From assembly GCF_000019725.1 (NCBI RefSeq), contig NC_010505.1, positions 1,302,001 to 1,366,000 on the forward strand: DNA of 64,000 nucleotides. The letters are read 5' to 3'. Positions 42,334-50,343 of the stretch are shown piece by piece (the stretch's first letter is position 1; every line of letters begins with the position of its first letter). The position numbers and the translations under genes are program-made. Below the pieces are notes generated by a model that saw only the letters and a program-made list of their open reading frames with translations, was not told the DNA's origin and ran no database searches. The DNA is from Methylobacterium radiotolerans JCM 2831 (GTDB taxonomy: Bacteria > Pseudomonadota > Alphaproteobacteria > Rhizobiales > Beijerinckiaceae).

Positions 42334-42528
42334 ATGGCCATCGATAGATCCGGTGAGCGTGCCGCGCTCGATGCCGAGGTCGAGGACACCCAGGCCACCA
42401 TCGCGAAGCTTCGCGCGGCTGCCGACGGAACGCCGCCCGGACACGGTTCGCGCGTGGCGCTGAAGAAGGCCGAGGAGAGGCTGGCCGAGCTGGTCAAGCA
42501 CATCACCCGGCGCGACCGGACGGGGTAG
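42334..42528 (+). CDS. small hypothetical protein
   Basis: 64 residues, helical: EVEDTQATIAKLRAAADG and RVALKKAEERLAELVKHITRR. Probably a helical hairpin. GGAGG lies 7 nt before ATG 42334. No family assigned. Confidence 0.65.
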   Translation: MAIDRSGERAALDAEVEDTQATIAKLRAAADGTPPGHGSRVALKKAEERLAELVKHITRRDRTG

Positions 42529-42762
42529 GGCGGCGCGCGGGACGCCGCGACGACGAACCCTTCCCGCCCCAGTGGCCGAGAGCGGCGCGCCGACGCATGT
42601 CTGCGCGTCGCTCCCGCCCATCGGAGTCCGGCTCCGGGAGGTCGACGCGGCCGCCTCGCGGCCCGGACGCCCCGAGCATACGGCCAGAACTTCACCAGTA
42701 TTTAACCGAGTCGACTGAAGTTAATCGACCATTTACCACGATTTTTCCGACGCGGCGAAGCT

Positions 42763-42787
42763 GTGTGTCCGTAAAACTACAGCTATT
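42763..42787 (+). repeat. 25-nt upstream element, copy 1 (outer-membrane protein gene 1)
   Basis: Identical over 25 nt to 48403-48427; core CCGTAAAACTACAGCTATT. Both copies lie about 53-77 nt before the ATG of a paralogous outer-membrane gene, so this is a shared promoter or leader. A second short match, CAGATCGAAA, follows closer to each ATG. Confidence 0.85.
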
Positions 42788-42839
42788 CTGCTCAGAGCTT
42801 GGTAGTCTTATCACCAGATCGAAACCCGGATCGCCCGTG

Positions 42840-43706
42840 ATGACCAAGCTCCTCGCCTCCCTGACCGCCTTCACTGCCCTGACCGCCGCGGCGTCCGCCG
42901 CCGACCTGCCGCGCCGCGCCGCGCCGCCGCCGGTGTTCACGCCGGTGCCGGTGTTCACCTGGACCGGCTTCTACGTCGGTGTGAATGCCGGCTACGGCTT
43001 CGACGCCAACAGCCGCAACACCACCAGCTACGCCCTGCCCGGCGGCTCGCTGATCAACTCGCCCGGCACCGCCGGCGTCGTCAGCGTCAGCAACCGCAAC
43101 AACAACGACGGCTTCTCGGGCGGCGCCCAGATCGGCTACAACTATCAGTTCACCCCGGGCTCCGGCGTCGTGATCGGCTTCGAGGCCGACGCCCAGTACG
43201 TCGACTTCGCCCGCCGCGCCAACGCCACCCAGAACTACAGCTTCCTGGGCTTCCCCGGCGTCGCCTTCAGCAACCCGCCGGCCTTCGTTGCCACGAGCGG
43301 CAACGGGCTGGACTACTTCGGCACCGTGCGCGGCCGCCTCGGCTACGCCTTCGATCGCACCCTCGTGTACGGCACCGGCGGCTTCGCCTACGGCTCGGGC
43401 CAGGACGACCAGAACTTCGCCGGCAACCGCTTCCGCGACAGCTTCCGCACCGGCTGGGCCGCCGGCGGCGGCGTCGAGTACGCCCTGCCGACCGACTCGT
43501 TCCTGAACTTCTTCCGCTCCTCGGCCGTCACGCTGAAGGTCGAAGGCCTGTACGTCAGCCTCGACCGCCAGAAGAACTCGGCCGGCGGCGTGTTCTACGG
43601 CAACCTCCTGCCCCCGAACGGCATCGCCTACCTCAACGGCGCCGCCGCCAAGACCGAGTTCGCTGTCGTCCGCGCCGGCCTGAACTACAAGTTCGGCTCG
43701 TACTGA
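42840..43706 (+). CDS. outer-membrane beta-barrel protein 1 (Omp25/OmpA-like porin family)
   Basis: 288 residues. Signal peptide MTKLLASLTAFTALTAAASA with cleavage before ADLPRRAAPPPV, then an eight-stranded-barrel domain: FTWTGFYVGVNAGYGFD, GGAQIGYNYQF, VIGFEADAQYVDF, DYFGTVRGRLGYAFDRTLVYGTGGFAYG, and C-terminal AVVRAGLNYKFGSY with the terminal aromatic residue needed for barrel insertion. ATG 42840. Paralogue of the gene at 48480; strands are conserved and loops differ, as expected for surface-exposed loops under diversifying pressure. Confidence 0.95.
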   Translation: MTKLLASLTAFTALTAAASAADLPRRAAPPPVFTPVPVFTWTGFYVGVNAGYGFDANSRNTTSYALPGGSLINSPGTAGVVSVSNRNNNDGFSGGAQIGYNYQFTPGSGVVIGFEADAQYVDFARRANATQNYSFLGFPGVAFSNPPAFVATSGNGLDYFGTVRGRLGYAFDRTLVYGTGGFAYGSGQDDQNFAGNRFRDSFRTGWAAGGGVEYALPTDSFLNFFRSSAVTLKVEGLYVSLDRQKNSAGGVFYGNLLPPNGIAYLNGAAAKTEFAVVRAGLNYKFGSY

Positions 43707-43721
43707 GATCGGGTCGCGCCG

Positions 43722-43743
43722 CTCCCGGCCTCCGTGCCGGGAG
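43722..43743 (+). terminator. hairpin just after outer-membrane gene 1
   Basis: CTCCCGGC-CTCCGT-GCCGGGAG, 16 nt after the stop. The same stem with a different loop follows the paralogue at 49326. No T-tract. Confidence 0.6.
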
Positions 43744-43858
43744 ACGCGGCGGGCGCGAGGGTGCTGGTCCGCCTCATCGCTCTCCGCCGCCGAAGAGCAG
43801 CCTTCCGGTTGACCTTCGCATCCCCAGCCCGATCAGACTGGCCGCGAGGTCGGCAGCA

Positions 43859-43882
43859 CCCTGGGAGCGCACGCTCCCGGGG
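43859..43882. terminator. second hairpin downstream of outer-membrane gene 1
   Basis: CCCTGGGAGCG/CGCTCCCGGGG stem followed by TGTTCCTGCGTT. Matches a hairpin at 49466 after the paralogue. Confidence 0.55.
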
Positions 43883-43916
43883 TGTTCCTGCGTTCCGGCA
43901 CGGAGTGCCGCGGCGA

Positions 43917-44030
43917 TCAGCCGACCGCCCAGAACAGCGGGAGCGCGCCGGCCAGGAACAGGGCCGAGGAGACGAGCACCGCGAGGCGCTCGCGGTGCCC
44001 GAGAACGACGGCGCGGAAACGGGCGAACAG
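43917..44030 (-). CDS. 37-residue transmembrane peptide (copy 1, CTG start or start lost)
   Basis: Encodes FARFRAVVLGHRERLAVLV followed by SSALFLAGALPLFWAVG and stop. Of the last 26 residues 24 agree with the peptide at 50344-50457. Where that copy has ATG this one has CTG (44028-44030), so it may use a weak start or be inactive. One helix (LAVLVSSALFLAGALPLFW). Converges on outer-membrane gene 1. Confidence 0.45.
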   Translation of the reverse strand: MFARFRAVVLGHRERLAVLVSSALFLAGALPLFWAVG

Positions 44031-44161
44031 GGCACGGCCGGGGGCGGGGGCGAGGACGTCAGGCCCGCCCCTGAACCGTGACGGATCGGGGGTGGCGCGC
44101 GACGTCCACAGGGGTCCGTCGGCCCGTGTCGCGGCCGCGCCACACGGGCCGGGGACGCTCG

Positions 44162-44431
44162 CTACCAGTACCGGTTCGGCCAGCAGCGCCGCCCGCCGCG
44201 ACCGAGGTGGAAGCCGCGCGGGCAGGCCCGACCGACATACCCGCCCCCCTGGCCGCCGGCGCGGCACCCGCCGTACGGCCCGCGGTGGCCGTAGGGCCCG
44301 CAGCCGCCGTAGACGTGCTGGATCAGCCCGTCCTGCGCGGCGGGGAGCGGCGACCCCGGGACTGGCAGCGCCGAGGCCGGCACGGCGATGCCGACGGTGA
44401 GCAGTGCCGCGGCGGCGAGTGACTTGAGCAT
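44162..44431 (-). CDS. small exported Gly/Cys/Arg-rich protein (GCG/CRPN type)
   Basis: 89 residues. Signal peptide MLKSLAAAALLTVGIAVPAS, then IQHVYGGCGPYGHRGPYGGC, GGYVGRACPRGFHLGRGGRR and CWPNRYW. The pattern of GCG near the start and C-x-PNRYW at the end is the known GCG_CRPN prefix-type secreted protein of methylobacteria and rhizobia. GGAG lies nine bases before ATG 44431. Periplasmic or surface location; role unknown. Confidence 0.8.
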   Translation of the reverse strand: MLKSLAAAALLTVGIAVPASALPVPGSPLPAAQDGLIQHVYGGCGPYGHRGPYGGCRAGGQGGGYVGRACPRGFHLGRGGRRCWPNRYW

Positions 44432-44644
44432 CAACCCATCTCCAGGTCTTGGCGGAGCCGACCTCCGTCGGCGCTGCCCGAATACCTGGTTCCGTTGAAG
44501 ACCGGGTGTCACGGACCGCTTTGATTGCCCGTATCGCGGGAGCTTTCCTTTAAGTCCCGCCGCGATACTGCCGATCCACCTGCTCAGGCGCCCGCCGCGC
44601 CGACGATGACGGTGTTCGCCCGACCTATGGCCCGGGTCGCCCGC

Positions 44645-44821
44645 TCACTTCGGGAGAGCCGTCGCCGATCCGTCGCTCTGCCGCGAGGCGGTATGCTGCT
44701 GGCTGCCGGTCTGCCAGGTCCAGTAGCCCGCGATGGCCCCCGCGAAGACGAGCCCCACGACGACGAGCGCGATCACCAGAGGCTTGAGGTCGCGCTTTTC
44801 CCGTTCCCTGGATCCGTCCAC
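44645..44821 (-). CDS. small single-span membrane protein
   Basis: 58 residues from GTG 44821, four bases after AGAGGAGG. A charged head (DGSREREKRDLKP), one helix (LVIALVVVGLVFAGAIAGYW) and a polar tail (QQHTASRQSDGSATALPK). No family recognised. Confidence 0.65.
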   Translation of the reverse strand: MDGSREREKRDLKPLVIALVVVGLVFAGAIAGYWTWQTGSQQHTASRQSDGSATALPK

Positions 44822-45468
44822 GAAGCCTCCTCTTGGCTTGCCTCGAGCGGTCTGCGCGCCGGACTGGATCGGCCCGCGGCCCCTCTCCCCGGTGAACCGG
44901 CCGGACGCCGACAGGGATCCGGGGTCGCGCGGCCGAACGCGGTTCGTCGCGGGGTGTCCGTCGGTCGCCGGTCTCCGGCCGGGCGGATCGGTGGCGGGCA
45001 TCGGTGCCGTTGGCAATGGACGCGGCGGTTTCTCGTGCCCGCTGCCCGCGGCAGTTGACTGATGGACGGAGGGATCTCTTCGAAGTCCACGACCGGCCGT
45101 TCGGGTGCGTGAGAGAGAGTAAGCCCCCAGCAGCACCCTGCGGTCTTTAACCGAGGGATGCACCGCGCGATCGATCACCGCGCGACCCGCCGTTCTCATA
45201 TGGCGTATATTATCTGAGCTTTTGCCCGGAAAGTTCGATCCAGCGACGACTTTCTTCAGGAAACGCGCCTGAAAGGACGACCAACACGCGCCATGTCGAC
45301 CGTCCCGATCGCTTCGCTTGCGACAACGGCTTCAGGAATGGCGTCAGCTCAGCCGATCGCGCTTGGCGGCACTTCGCGATCAGGCGGCGCAGCCATCCAG
45401 CTTCAGCCCAACACAACGGGCACTGATCGCAAGGTCGTCATTCCTCGAGGATCGACCGGAGCCGAGAC
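44822..45468. other. gap before the IS3-family element
   Basis: About 650 nt in which I see no convincing gene. Frames on both strands at 45210-45500 lack ribosome sites and recognisable motifs. AT-richer DNA around 45190-45260 marks a composition change. Confidence 0.5.
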
Positions 45469-45506
45469 TGACCTGACCGGCATTTTGGACCGAGCCGAGT
45501 GAGAGG

Positions 45507-46370
45507 CTACTGCATGACCGCTGCCATGGGTAGCCGGAAGGCCAGATCTGGGCAGCGGACAGGCGCGGGCGGCCGACAGCCCAGCGACGAGTGCGGCCGG
45601 ACGCGGTTGTATGTGTTTTGCTAAAGAGCGATCACGATCTGAGCTTCCTTGAGCGAGTAGAAGATCTCTTGGCGCAGGCACTCGTCGCGCAGCTTGCCGT
45701 TGAAGCTTTCGCAGTACCCGTTCTCCCACGGTGATCCCGGCGCGATGTCCTGGATCTGCGAGCCGGTCTTGGCGACCCATTTGCGCAGCGCCTTCGAGAT
45801 CATCTCAGGGCCATTGTCGCAGCGGATGTTCTCCGGGATGCCGTGCAGACACATCGCGTCGGCCAGCGCCTCGATCACACCCAGGCTGTTGATGCGCCGT
45901 GCCACCTTCAACGCCAAGCAGGCTCGGCTGTGCTCGTCGAGCAGCGTCAGGATGCGTAGGCTCCGGCCGTCGGGGGTCTGGGCTTGCACGAAGTCGAAGC
46001 TCGAGACGTGATTACGGTGGAGCGGACGCAGCCGCACGCAAGAGCCGTCGTTCAGCCAGAGACGGCTGCGCGGCCGGTGTTTTTGCGGGACCTTCAGCCC
46101 CTCGCGACGCCAGATCCGCTGAACCCGATCCTTGCCCACCGGCCAGCCGTCTGCCTGCAGCAGCGCGGTGACGCGGCGGTAGCCGTAGCGCCCATACTCG
46201 GACGCCAGGGCGACGATGGCTCGGGTCAGCGCATCCCCGTCGGCCGGCACGGTAGGCACGTAGCGTCGCGTCCCCCGGTGCTGGCCGACGATCCTGCAGG
46301 CGTGACGTTCCGAGAGGCCGCACCTCTCCCGGATGCCAGCAACCGCCTGCCGGCGTCGCTCGGGGACTAC
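45507..46370 (-). pseudogene. IS3-family transposase orfB, frameshifted near its end
   Basis: Integrase-type catalytic domain with DDE residues: SSFDFVQAQTPDGRSLRILT, RCDNGPEMISKALRKWV, SPWENGYCESFNGKLRDECL. After AQIVIAL the frame stops at 45621, yet the usual C-terminus resumes in another frame (YNRVRPHSSLGCRPPAP ... MAAVMQ, stop 45507). So orfB carries a frameshift around 45605-45622. Upstream it lacks an ATG, as usual where orfB is read by frameshifting from orfA. Confidence 0.85.
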
Positions 46371-46649
46371 AAGTTTCCCGCCGCCACGTCCGCCAACACC
46401 TGCTTCTCCAGGGAAAGATCGGCCACGAGCCGCCGCAGCCGCGCGTTCTCGCGCTCAAGCTCCTTCATCTTCCTTGGCTTGATCGACTTGGAGGCCGCCG
46501 TACTCCTTGCGCCAGCGGTAATAGCTCTGCTCGGAGATCTCCGCCTCTTTGCACGCCAGCGCCAAGCTCTTGCCCTGTGCTGTCTGCACCTCGATCTGGC
46601 GCAGCTTCAGTACCACCTGCTCCGCGCTCGTCTTCTAACCTCGCCGCAT
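46371..46649 (-). pseudogene. IS3-family orfA, nonsense and frameshift mutations
   Basis: From ATG 46649 the frame reads MRRG then TAG (46635-46637), and later KTSAEQVVLKLRQIEVQTAQ, SEQSYYRWRKEYGGLQVDQA, typical of the orfA helix-turn-helix. After QAK the leucine-zipper part (MKELERENARLRRLVADL) continues in another frame. Two lesions, so no functional OrfA is made. Confidence 0.85.
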
Positions 46650-46684
46650 GTCCGACTCCTCTGGTCCCGGCTGGTCATTCGGAC

Positions 46685-46808
46685 CGACCGGCATCGCGCC
46701 CGCGAACTTCGATCCGTGAACGATGCGCTCCGCCATGAGATCCTGCAGCGCGAGCAAGCCGAGGCACAGCTACACGCGCAACGCCCTCGTCAACAATGGG
46801 ATGCTTGA
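46685..46808 (+). pseudogene. remnant of a histidine-kinase coiled-coil beside the IS
   Basis: Directly at the right end of the IS an open stretch reads ARELRSVNDALRHEILQREQ then AEAQLHAQ and stops. This is the coiled coil that precedes the H-box in many hybrid kinases (family pattern LRREIAEREQAEAQLRQ). Nothing of the kinase core follows. Short, so moderate confidence only. Confidence 0.4.
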
Positions 46809-47099
46809 TCCTAGTGTTTGATCCTGGCGTGCGCCTGCGCAGCGAGCCGCTCACAACCTCGGACCTCGGTCGGGATTTGTCGGGGGTTATTGGCGGGGAG
46901 GGGCCACGGACAGATCGCCCGTCTCGGTGCGCCCCCTGTGTGGCGGCGCACAAAACCCGGCGAACGATCGGCGGAATACGCCGTTGAGAGGTCACAGCCG
47001 GCCAAGCACAGCCGCCGCGATCGAGACCGCCGCACCGACGATCTTCCTCACGCGCCCCGACTGACCGGATGGCTTCCCCGTGAAGTCGAACGAACCCGC
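46809..47099. other. gap without gene
   Basis: About 290 nt with no supported gene or RNA. Contains GGGTTATTGGCGGGGAGGGG (46884 on), unremarkable otherwise. Confidence 0.4.
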
Positions 47100-47342
47100 A
47101 TGGAGATCGTCGTGAAGCTGCATCTGCTCGCTGCGGCCGCCCTGGTCGCCGTCGCCACGCCCGCCCTGGCGCAGGGCATCGACAGCAGGCACAGCCCCTA
47201 TCCGGCTTCGGCCTACTCGGGCTACGCCGGCAACGCCTCGGTGGTCCTGCCGGACATCTCGGTGACGCACTATCGCACCGCCCCGGCCTACCGGTACTCG
47301 GGCCAGCATGCGGGTGGCCCGGCCGACGCTTTGGCCCGCTGA
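47100..47342 (+). CDS. small exported hypothetical protein
   Basis: 80 residues. Signal peptide MEIVVKLHLLAAAALVAVAT ending PALAQ; mature part Tyr/Ser/Ala-rich (SPYPASAYSGYAGNASVVLP, APAYRYSGQHAGG). Typical of small periplasmic or surface proteins of this group. ATG 47100. No function assigned. Confidence 0.65.
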   Translation: MEIVVKLHLLAAAALVAVATPALAQGIDSRHSPYPASAYSGYAGNASVVLPDISVTHYRTAPAYRYSGQHAGGPADALAR

Positions 47343-47862
47343 CGGCCGACACGACTGCGTCTCCCGCGAAGCTAGGTGAGACGCGGCCCCGGAACGTTCC
47401 GGGCGCCCGAGCCACGGCGCGGACGCGCACCTGAGCGGGCGTCTAGCGCCACTTATGCACGAGACGAAGCCAGACCGCAGTTGTGCGCCGGACCGCGCAG
47501 GCTGAGGCGGGCCACGTGAGACCGCGACGGCGCCGCAGTTTCGCAGCCCTACCCGAGAGCGTTTCCTCCCAAGACTTCGGGCCGCTCCTTCGGGAGCGGC
47601 CTTTTTCTGCGCGGAACACCTGCTACGGTAACGCTTCCCCCTGCCGACGCGCCCGAGGCGTTCGCGACACCACACGGTGCTGTTGCCGGCGGGCGCGCGA
47701 TGACAGGCTGGTGCAGACAGATCTCCGCATCTACCCCGCGAAGCCCAGGTCGAGCAGTCGTGCGAGGGTCGGTGCGAGGCGGCAAGACCGGAGACCGCGG
47801 GGCACCGGCCCCGGGGGCTGCCAGCCCTCGAAGCGCCCGTCTAAGTGGGGTGAAGGCTTCGC
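47343..47862. other. 520-nt gap with a canonical terminator; possible small RNA
   Basis: No credible protein. Contains a perfect 16-bp palindrome CCCGGAACGTTCCGGG (47388-47403) and a very strong plus-strand terminator at 47580-47606. The terminator is 237 nt past the nearest stop codon, so a transcript between about 47400 and 47606 may be an independent small RNA. Confidence 0.4.
47580..47606 (+). terminator. Rho-independent terminator with TTCG tetraloop
   Basis: GGCCGCTCC-TTCG-GGAGCGGCC followed by TTTTT. Textbook stem, stable tetraloop and T-tract on the plus strand. Confidence 0.92.
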
Positions 47863-48000
47863 TTATTTGCTCTTAGCGCCTTTCTTGCCAAGTTCGGCCT
47901 GTGCCGCCGACGACTTACGAGGATTGGATTTACCCTCCTTGCTCGCCTTGGCATTTGCTTTCTTGGCTGTCGCGCTACCGTTGCCCTTCTTGTCAGTCAT
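47863..48000 (-). CDS. 45-residue Lys-rich protein
   Basis: MTDKKGNGSATAKKANAKAS, then KEGKSNPRKSSAAQAELGKK and GAKSK. Very basic, disordered, Ala/Lys-rich, like histone-H1-tail or small nucleoid-associated proteins. GGAG lies eight bases before ATG 48000 and codon use is gene-like. No named family recognised. Confidence 0.7.
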   Translation of the reverse strand: MTDKKGNGSATAKKANAKASKEGKSNPRKSSAAQAELGKKGAKSK

Positions 48001-48402
48001 CGTCGTCTCCACAATGTGAGCCGCCAATGCCGAGATCCGGTTCTTGTTCCGGTGGCGCTATGTTCCGCGGTGGATAGGTGTGTCGGCGCCGCGGCGCCGT
48101 GATCCTGGCCGATACCGGATCACGGCCGAGAGCTGCGCCCAGTCGACGGGACAGAAGTAGCGGTGCTCGGGCCGGATCGGCATGGTGGGGCCGAAAACCC
48201 AGTGAGGGTCCTACTCTGCAGAGAACCGCCGACCCCGTCCTGTAGCCCTGCGGCCACAGCTGCCAAGCGACGTGGCGGCGGACTGCAACCAAAACGCATC
48301 TGAGATGTTGTGGCGGCCTGCCGAGGATCAGGTGATGTATTTTGCCGATCTCGAGCGCGTTCATATTCGGTTTACTAAGCCGCCCTACCTCGTCATCGCA
48401 TG
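48001..48402. other. gap upstream of outer-membrane gene 2
   Basis: About 400 nt; no supported gene. AT-richer at 48335-48400, just before the conserved upstream element. Confidence 0.4.
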
Positions 48403-48427
48403 GTGTGTCCGTAAAACTACAGCTATT
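48403..48427 (+). repeat. 25-nt upstream element, copy 2 (outer-membrane protein gene 2)
   Basis: Same 25 nt as 42763-42787 at the same distance from the ATG of the paralogous gene. Confidence 0.85.
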
Positions 48428-48479
48428 TCCATCACGGACCGGTAGCCATACACCCAGATCGAAATTTGGACCTTCCGTT

Positions 48480-49310
48480 ATGACCAAGCTCCTGGCCTCG
48501 CTGGCCGCCTTCACGGCCCTGACCGCCGCCGCCTCGGCCGCCGACCTGCCGCGCCGCGCCGCCCCGCCGCCGGTGTTCACCCCCGTCCCGGTCTTCACCT
48601 GGACCGGCGCCTACTTCGGTATCAACGCCGGCTACGCCTTCGACGCCAGCAGCCGCACCAACAACACCTTCGCGGTGCCCTTCCCCTACGCCGCCCCCGG
48701 CACCGTCGCCTCCTTCCGCGACCGCAGCCAGGACGGCTTCTCCGGCGGTGCGCAGATCGGCTACAACTGGCAGATCACCCCGGGTTCGGGTGTCGTGATC
48801 GGCTTCGAGGCCGACGCCCAGTACCTCGACTTCGGCCGCAATCGGAACAACGCCTTCATCTCCGGCGCCGTCGCCCCCGGCTACTACGTCACCGACCCGC
48901 GTGGCCTCTCCAGCCTCGACTACTTCGGCACCGTGCGCGGCCGCCTCGGCTACGCCTTCGACCGCACCCTCGTGTACGCCACCGGCGGCTTCGCCTACGG
49001 CTCGGGCAGCGCCGACCGCTCCTTCGGCGGCTACGCCGGCAACGACAGCTTCCGCACCGGCTACGCCGTCGGCGGCGGCATCGAGTACGCGCTGCCGACC
49101 GACTCGTTCCTGAACTTCTTCCGCTCCTCGGCCGTGACGCTGAAGGTCGAAGGCCTGTACGTGAACCTGGAGCGCGGCACCCGCAACCAGGGCGCCCTGG
49201 TGGTCAACGCCGCCAACCTCGTCCCGGTCGCCTACAGCGCCATCGGCCGCCGCGACGACGAGTTCGCCGTCGTCCGCGCCGGTCTGAACTACAAGTTCGG
49301 CTCGTACTGA
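48480..49310 (+). CDS. outer-membrane beta-barrel protein 2 (paralogue of 42840-43706)
   Basis: 276 residues. Signal peptide MTKLLASLAAFTALTAAASA, then ADLPRRAAPPPVFTPVPVFT as in copy 1. Barrel strands WTGAYFGINAGYAFD, GGAQIGYNWQI, VIGFEADAQYLDF, TVRGRLGYAFDRTLVYATGG, and C-terminal VVRAGLNYKFGSY are nearly the same as copy 1; differences cluster in loops (for example FAVPFPYAAPGTVASFRD against ALPGGSLINSPGTAGVVS). ATG 48480. Likely a surface protein with structural or adhesive role. Confidence 0.95.
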   Translation: MTKLLASLAAFTALTAAASAADLPRRAAPPPVFTPVPVFTWTGAYFGINAGYAFDASSRTNNTFAVPFPYAAPGTVASFRDRSQDGFSGGAQIGYNWQITPGSGVVIGFEADAQYLDFGRNRNNAFISGAVAPGYYVTDPRGLSSLDYFGTVRGRLGYAFDRTLVYATGGFAYGSGSADRSFGGYAGNDSFRTGYAVGGGIEYALPTDSFLNFFRSSAVTLKVEGLYVNLERGTRNQGALVVNAANLVPVAYSAIGRRDDEFAVVRAGLNYKFGSY

Positions 49311-49325
49311 GATCCGGTCGCGCTG

Positions 49326-49347
49326 CTCCCGGCGGCTGTGCCGGGAG
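49326..49347 (+). terminator. hairpin just after outer-membrane gene 2
   Basis: CTCCCGGC-GGCTGT-GCCGGGAG; same stem as at 43722 with another loop, a compensated conservation. Confidence 0.6.
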
Positions 49348-49465
49348 ATGCGGCGGCGGGCGAGGGGTAGTTGGTCCTCCTCATCGCTCTCCGCCGCCGA
49401 AGAGCAGCCGATCGGCTGACCTTCGCATCCCCAGCCCGATCAAACTGGCCGCGAGGTCGGCAGCA

Positions 49466-49489
49466 CCCTGGGAGCGCAAGCTCCCGGGG
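49466..49489 (+). terminator. second hairpin downstream of outer-membrane gene 2
   Basis: CCCTGGGAGC-GCAA-GCTCCCGGGG followed by TGTTTCTTCGTT. GNRA tetraloop and a T-richer tail; matches the hairpin at 43859. Confidence 0.65.
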
Positions 49490-50343
49490 TGTTTCTTCGT
49501 TCTGGAAGGGCCGTCCGAGCGGATCCGATCCCATCCCAACCCATGGCTCGCCATGACGTCGTCGCAACGCGCGTGACGGTCATGGCGAGTTGAATTCTCA
49601 ACGCATCGAGCGCCGGCTGCTGACCGGACCGTCATCATCCGATGACCCGGCCGCATCAGCCGATGAGGGTGCCAGGGCGCTGCCGCCGCTCGGCCGTTTG
49701 TGTCTCGGGTCGATCCGGTATGGATAGGGGGCTCCTCACATGGAGGCGCACCTCTGTCGGACGAGAACGAGCCCCCCGACTTCGACGCGAGACGTCCAGG
49801 TTGGACACCTGCGGCCCGGAAATCCCGCAAGGGCATGTCGAAGCGCCCGAAGCGCAGCCTCGACGCCAGCGTCGAGACCTGGGGCGAGTGCCGTCAGAAC
49901 CGCCTGAAGACCGGCACGCCGAAGCGGGACGATGTGGGTCGGGCGATGCTCATGCGGTGTTGCGGGTTCCGCAAGAACGTCCCGCCATTCGAGAGGCGCG
50001 GGCCCTGCGGCGCTGTGCGACCCGACGGCTCGCGTCGGCGTTCTTCAACGAGGACGAGGCCAACCGGGTGATCGCCGACATCATCGTCCGCGCCGAGCAC
50101 GGCCGAAGGGAGTGGGTCGACAGCCGCAAGTTCCGGGTATGGCGCGATGGCGGTCGCAAGGCCCCCCGCCCGGAGCGGAAGGGCGACCTGAAGGGCAAGG
50201 TCGATGCTCCGGCGACGGGATGGCACGATGCCCTGGACGAACACAACGCCACGTCCGCCGGGCTCGGAGCGCCGCAAGCCGTCATCGGATGACACCGCCT
50301 GAGCGGCCATCGGCCGGCTGCTACTAACGGGGCGCCGCGGTCG
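49490..50343. other. insertion of about 830 nt within duplicated block 2
   Basis: In block 1 the second hairpin and the 37-residue peptide are about 35 nt apart; here they are about 850 nt apart. The inserted DNA has no IS ends that I can see. It contains the two partial frames described separately. Confidence 0.6.
49835..50292 (+). pseudogene. possible frameshifted hypothetical gene
   Basis: Two overlapping frames look partly coding: MSKRPKRSLDASVETWGECR ... RAMLMRCCGFRKN in one, and then FFNEDEANRVIADIIVRAEH, WVDSRKFRVWRDGG, TGWHDALDEHNATSAG in another, ending at 50292. Read together they could be one small gene with an indel around 49980-50040. No family recognised; low confidence. Confidence 0.3.

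Larger units (their letters stand above)
45469..46677 (-). mobile_element. decayed IS3-family insertion sequence, about 1.2 kb
   Basis: Bounded on the left by TGACCTGACCGGCATTTTGG (45469 on) and on the right, read on the minus strand, by TGACCAGCCGGGACCAGAG (to 46677); both ends begin TG as in IS3 elements. Size fits the family. It holds orfA and orfB on the minus strand, both broken. I see no matching 3-bp target duplication (GAC on the left, TTC on the right). The left end recurs beside another remnant at 52015. Confidence 0.82.

Noticed and set aside
45210..45502. Overlapping ORFs of about 69 codons on both strands before the IS
   Set aside because: No ribosome site, no motif, and the plus-strand one crosses the IS end.
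47388..47403. CCCGGAACGTTCCGGG as a regulator operator
   Set aside because: Single perfect palindrome with no second copy in the window and no linked regulator; could be part of an RNA hairpin.
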